A stretch of 64,000 nt of DNA from an uncultured Alphaproteobacteria bacterium (GTDB lineage Bacteria > Pseudomonadota > Alphaproteobacteria > RF32 > CAG-239): positions 62,001 to 126,000 of the forward strand of contig CAKQKH010000002.1 of the NCBI GenBank assembly GCA_934248075.1, in the 5' to 3' direction. This document shows positions 61,600 through 64,000 of this stretch, piece after piece. The notes beneath the pieces were generated by a model that was given only the letters and a program-made list of their open reading frames with translations, was not told the DNA's origin and searched no databases. Positions within the stretch are counted from its first letter, which is position 1; every line of letters begins with the position of its first letter. The position numbers were made by a program, and so were the translations under genes.

Positions 61600-61803
61600 A
61601 AGCTGTTACTCGCCGCTTACTGCGTTCGAGGCTCGGGATTGTGCACTTTTAAAAATAGCTGTCATCGCTCCGAGGGGCGAGCATTCTCGCCCGAGGTCAA
61701 GCGATCTTCCGTGCTGATAATTCAATCTAACAGCACGGTAGATGCCTGGACTTTGCGGAAGAATGCTTCCGCAAAGAGGCATGACAGAGTCTTTTTTATT
61801 GTC
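61600..61803 (+). repeat. dispersed repeats E and B (copy)
   Basis: Element E (ACTCGCCGCTTACTGCGTTC, then GAGGCTCGGGATT) lies at about 61608-61640 and repeat B at 61651-61803 (CGCTCCGAGGGGCGA, GGTCAAGCGATCTTCCG, GCCTGGACTTTGCGGAAGAA, TGCTTCCGCAAAGAGGCATG). Same orientation as the copy at 8302-8450. The hairpin TTTGCGGAAG/CTTCCGCAAA is perfect. Confidence 0.85.
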
Positions 61804-61992
61804 ACCCCCACCTTAATCCTCTAACTTGGTAGGTTCGCCTTGAAGGCTCACCAACCGCGTGTCGGTCACTTGTTTACTAGTTTCGCAGCGTTTGCTCACG
61901 CTGCACTGGCTCAACAAGTAAACTTACGTCGCTTGTGGTAAAAACAACCGGAGCATCGGTTGTTTTTATCCTCGCGCCCCGTCAAGAGGGAG
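61804..61992 (+). repeat. dispersed repeat C, copy 2 (about 190 bp)
   Basis: CACCCCCACCTTAATCCTCT to CGCGCCCCGTCAAGAGGGAG, matching 28187-28376 over its whole length with scattered substitutions. In both places C is directly joined to repeat B. Confidence 0.85.
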
Positions 61993-62020
61993 GTATTATA
62001 AGGCCATATGCCTACTGGAT

Positions 62021-62190
62021 TCCGGCGTTCGCCGGAATGACAATAAATAGCATCACTGTCACTCTGAGCAAAGCGAAGAGTCCATATTGTTTCCAGATAA
62101 AAATGGATTGCTTCTCACGGCGAAGCGCCGTTCGCGCAATGACGTTGGCTATTGTTTTTACTGGTTTCCGGCTTTCGCCGGAATGACAAT
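62021..62190 (+). repeat. palindromes D and repeat A (copy 4)
   Basis: ATTCCGGCGTTCGCCGGAAT (about 62023-62042) and a related TTCCGGCTTTCGCCGGAAT near 62165 flank a copy of repeat A at 62057-62143 (GAGTCCATATTG...AAAATGGATTGC...CGCCGTTCGCGCAATGAC). The block ends shortly before the flagellin terminator. Confidence 0.83.
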
Positions 62191-62227
62191 ATTGTGGTTA
62201 ATAGCGCAAGATGCTGATGACTAACAA

Positions 62228-62264
62228 AAAAAATGCCTTGTTCCTGCGAACAAGGCATTTTTAT
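62228..62264 (-). terminator. terminator after flagellin (62279)
   Basis: AAAATGCCTTGTTC, CTGC, GAACAAGGCATTTT: perfect 14-bp arms with a T run on the minus strand. Confidence 0.92.
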
Positions 62265-62278
62265 TAACTTAGCTCTGA

Positions 62279-63100
62279 TTAGAACAACTTCAGAACTGAC
62301 TGAGCAGCCTGAGAAGCCAAAGACAGAGAGTTAATAGCCAACTGCTGTCTGGTCTGCAGAGCCAGCATATTGGCGGACTCTTCGTTCATATCGGCCAGGG
62401 TCAATTTATCAGCACCCTCGGTCAATACGTTAATCAGGTTCTCAGTGAAGTCTTCACGGCTCTGAACGATGGAGTAGTTGTTACCAAACTCAGACGCCAT
62501 AGAACGCAGGGTAGAAATTGCGGCATCAACTGCCTTAATAGAAGCTGCAATAGCATTGTTACCAGTCTCATCAACTGTACCCCACGCATCAGCCTTATCA
62601 ACTTTCAAGCCAGCAGAAGTAGCATCTTTACCTGTAATTGCGAGGTTAGAGTCGCCGGTTTCATCAAATTTAACGGTCAAGCTGCCGCCACTCAACAAGT
62701 TAACGCCTTTGTAGCCGGAGTCTTTGGCAACACCATCAATCTGCTCCAAAATATCATTAAATTGTTTTTGGTAAGCAGTACGATCTGCGGCAACGCTGCT
62801 ATCTGAGGCAGACTGAGCAACAGCCTTGGCCTGCTGAGCAAAAGTGGTGATAGCTTCAATACCTTCATCAGCGGCTTTAATGGTCTGAATTGCCTGACCC
62901 ATGCTGTCCAACAAAGAAGACAAGTCGCTGGCGCGGTTGTTCAAAGACTGAGCGGTGTAGTAAGAAGACGGGTTGTCAATCGCGGAGTTTACTTTTTTAC
63001 CGGTTGACAAACGTTCTTGAGTGGTATCCATAAGGCTCTGGGTATTCTGCAAAGACAGAAGGTTTGATCTCATGGATGCGGTCAAAGAAATATTAGACAT
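62279..63100 (-). CDS. flagellin (273 residues)
   Basis: Filament subunit, the shortest of the three. D0/D1 helices at both ends (SNISLTASMRSNLLSLQNTQ, SLMDTTQERLSTGKKVNSAI and the C-terminal ADMNEESANMLALQTRQQLA) with only a short central region (GVNLLSGGSLTVKFDETGDS). The start is the ATG at 63098-63100 behind GGAG; the extended frame runs into the leader. It has a good sigma-70-type promoter and a stem-loop leader. Directly downstream of flbT, which fits the alphaproteobacterial flagellin-flbT association. Likely a main filament component. Confidence 0.95.
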   Translation of the reverse strand: MSNISLTASMRSNLLSLQNTQSLMDTTQERLSTGKKVNSAIDNPSSYYTAQSLNNRASDLSSLLDSMGQAIQTIKAADEGIEAITTFAQQAKAVAQSASDSSVAADRTAYQKQFNDILEQIDGVAKDSGYKGVNLLSGGSLTVKFDETGDSNLAITGKDATSAGLKVDKADAWGTVDETGNNAIAASIKAVDAAISTLRSMASEFGNNYSIVQSREDFTENLINVLTEGADKLTLADMNEESANMLALQTRQQLAINSLSLASQAAQSVLKLF

Positions 63101-63138
63101 AGCTTTTCTCCAAAATACTGTGGACACAAGACACTGTG

Positions 63139-63155
63139 AATGTAATTCTTACATT
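63139..63155 (-). promoter_or_regulatory. leader stem-loop of flagellin (62279)
   Basis: AATGTAA, GAA, TTACATT: 7-bp arms with a 3-nt loop, located just inside the predicted transcript start. A 5'-terminal stem-loop could set mRNA stability; FlbT is known to act on flagellin leaders in alphaproteobacteria. Confidence 0.6.
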
Positions 63156-63164
63156 ACAGGTATC

Positions 63165-63193
63165 AATATAGCATAAAATCGAGTACGATTCAA
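63165..63193 (-). promoter_or_regulatory. sigma-70-type promoter of flagellin (62279)
   Basis: TTGAAT (63188-63193) and TATATT (63165-63170, with TGC before it) are 17 bp apart. The leader would be about 58 nt. No TGGC...TTGC sigma-54 site is present. Confidence 0.7.
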
Positions 63194-63242
63194 CACTTAT
63201 GTGAGAGTCTAATATACAAAAGTAAAAAAAAACTTAATCAGC

Positions 63243-63635
63243 CTAGGGATTCAGCAGTTGACCGAAAGATTCGTCTTCTTTTTCCAACAATTTGGCCGCG
63301 GCTTTGATGGCGCCATAGTAATCTGAAGCCAAAATGCACTCGCTGATCGGCGCAATGTAAGGAATCAGGCTCGGAGCGGCATCTTGCAAATCACGCACAT
63401 ATTCCAGATACATATTTTGCAGGTTTATGTCACCACGAGACAAATACATTTGCTGCACCACAAAATAAATGCGGCGACTCGGAGTATTTGCGTCTTTTTC
63501 CCGCAAAATAAATTTTTCACGCAAAATCGGGACATTGCCTTCAATATAAAAACGAGTGCGCTCGCCGTCGTTGGTGATTAAAGATTCACCAATAATGATA
63601 CTTTCATGCGGTTTAAGTTCAATCTTCAAAGGCAT
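63243..63635 (-). CDS. flbT: flagellin post-transcriptional regulator FlbT
   Basis: FlbT binds flagellin mRNA leaders and, depending on species, represses or promotes their translation. The family pattern is clear: PLKIELKPHESIIIGESLIT, NDGERTRFYIEGNVPILREK, then RRIYFVVQQMYLSRGDINLQ, MYLEYVRDLQDAAPSLIPYI. I place the start at the ATG at 63633-63635 (130 residues), because GGAGA stands 9 bp upstream and the family begins at MPLKIELKP; an ATG five codons earlier lacks a site. Its usual partner FlaF is not in the window. Upstream of the 273-residue flagellin. Confidence 0.93.
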   Translation of the reverse strand: MPLKIELKPHESIIIGESLITNDGERTRFYIEGNVPILREKFILREKDANTPSRRIYFVVQQMYLSRGDINLQNMYLEYVRDLQDAAPSLIPYIAPISECILASDYYGAIKAAAKLLEKEDESFGQLLNP

Positions 63636-63752
63636 TGTCTGATTCTCCATATAAATTTTTAAGTTGGCTTATAATATAATCATTTTTTTATTTTGCAAAT
63701 CTTTATTTTTTATGTATAAGTAAACCAAGTTGAACAAAAGGATTGGTTACAA

Positions 63753-64000
63753 ATGAGCGCAACATTTAAGGATAATCTGGACGCCACCGCACAAGAAGTG
63801 TATTTGGAAACATTGATGTTTGTTTTGGGCGGAGAAAAAAAACTGACCAAAGAGCAAAGCCGCTATCTGGAACAGCAGGCGCAAGAAATCGGTTTTCCGA
63901 CCGAAGGACTGAAAAACATTAGAAAAATCAAACGACCGGAGAGTTTGTCTAATGAACTCTTGAAAATTGAAGATATTCGGTTGCGCCGCTATTTTGTGCG
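63753..64000 (+). CDS. unassigned protein, N-terminal fragment (partial)
   Basis: The first 82 codons of a gene that runs past the window end. The start ATG at 63753 has AGGA about 10 bp upstream. The translation (MSATFKDNLDATAQEVYLET, LMFVLGGEKKLTKEQSRYLE, QQAQEIGFPTEGLKNIRKIK) is helical and acidic-basic mixed; the rhythm of a first helix followed by L-T-K-E-Q-x-x-x-L recalls TerB-like domains, but this is a weak resemblance. It is divergent from flbT. Confidence 0.6.
   Translation, partial: MSATFKDNLDATAQEVYLETLMFVLGGEKKLTKEQSRYLEQQAQEIGFPTEGLKNIRKIKRPESLSNELLKIEDIRLRRYFV

Overview
The window looks like chromosomal DNA of an alphaproteobacterium with moderate GC. The evidence is its gene content and order: tolC-popZ-valS, the zapA-6S RNA-ymdB neighbourhood, a TrcR (DUF1013) regulator, FlbD and FlbT flagellar regulators, and a fliF-fliG-fliH-fliN-flbD-flhA-flhF-flhG operon. 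Repeat-rich spacers, Cys-rich secreted proteins and the loss of catalytic residues in several housekeeping paralogues would fit an uncultured host- or gut-associated Rhodospirillales/RF32-like lineage. That placement is inference only.

Layout. 1-2662: valS (cut by the window edge), a PopZ-type polar organiser with a very long Pro-Glu repeat, and a TolC-family outer-membrane protein, all on the minus strand. 2848-7843: glycogen phosphorylase and a 776-residue protein I do not recognise. 7891-12161: repeat-bounded accessory region with a tandem 165-bp duplication, a nucleotidyltransferase-fold pair (one with its catalytic motif, one without) and two secreted Cys-rich proteins, one with a phage-tail-collar-like segment. 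12265-27806: mostly housekeeping genes (MFS transporter, argS, gapA-pgk, gltX, recN, bamD, lpxC, rnpB) and a short mraZ-rsmH-ftsL-ftsI cell-division cluster behind a three-box MraZ operator. 27807-30945: two repeat-mosaic spacers flanking an unusual 635-residue flagellin that carries a beta-helix-like insert. 30946-40014: TrcR with a histone-H1-like tail, two unassigned proteins (one with a degenerate cyclase-like end), rpmE, an OmpA-like protein, an IMPase-like and a ThiE-like protein that both seem to have lost catalytic residues, efp, zapA, 6S RNA and ymdB.

40148-56806 is one long minus-strand flagellar block. In transcription order it runs fliK, flgD, flgE, (terminator), fliF, fliG, fliH, fliN, flbD, flhA, flhF, flhG, a FliK-like protein and a J-domain/SH3 membrane protein. 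A near-consensus sigma-54 (-24/-12) site lies just upstream of fliK, and the operon encodes the sigma-54 activator FlbD. 57092-60069 holds accB-accC and a Sel1-repeat protein. 60229-63635 holds two ordinary flagellins separated by another repeat mosaic, then flbT, a post-transcriptional flagellin regulator. The window ends in the start of an unassigned gene.

The flagellar genes form a recognisable hierarchy: FlbD with sigma-54 for hook and late genes, sigma-70-like promoters with structured leaders for the flagellins, and FlbT for flagellin mRNA control. The most unusual items are the beta-helix flagellin, the active/inactive nucleotidyltransferase pair beside secreted Cys-rich proteins, the TrcR-H1 tail fusion, the PopZ (PE)n linker, and the putative pseudoenzymes around efp. 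All functional statements rest on reading motifs by eye; no database search was possible.
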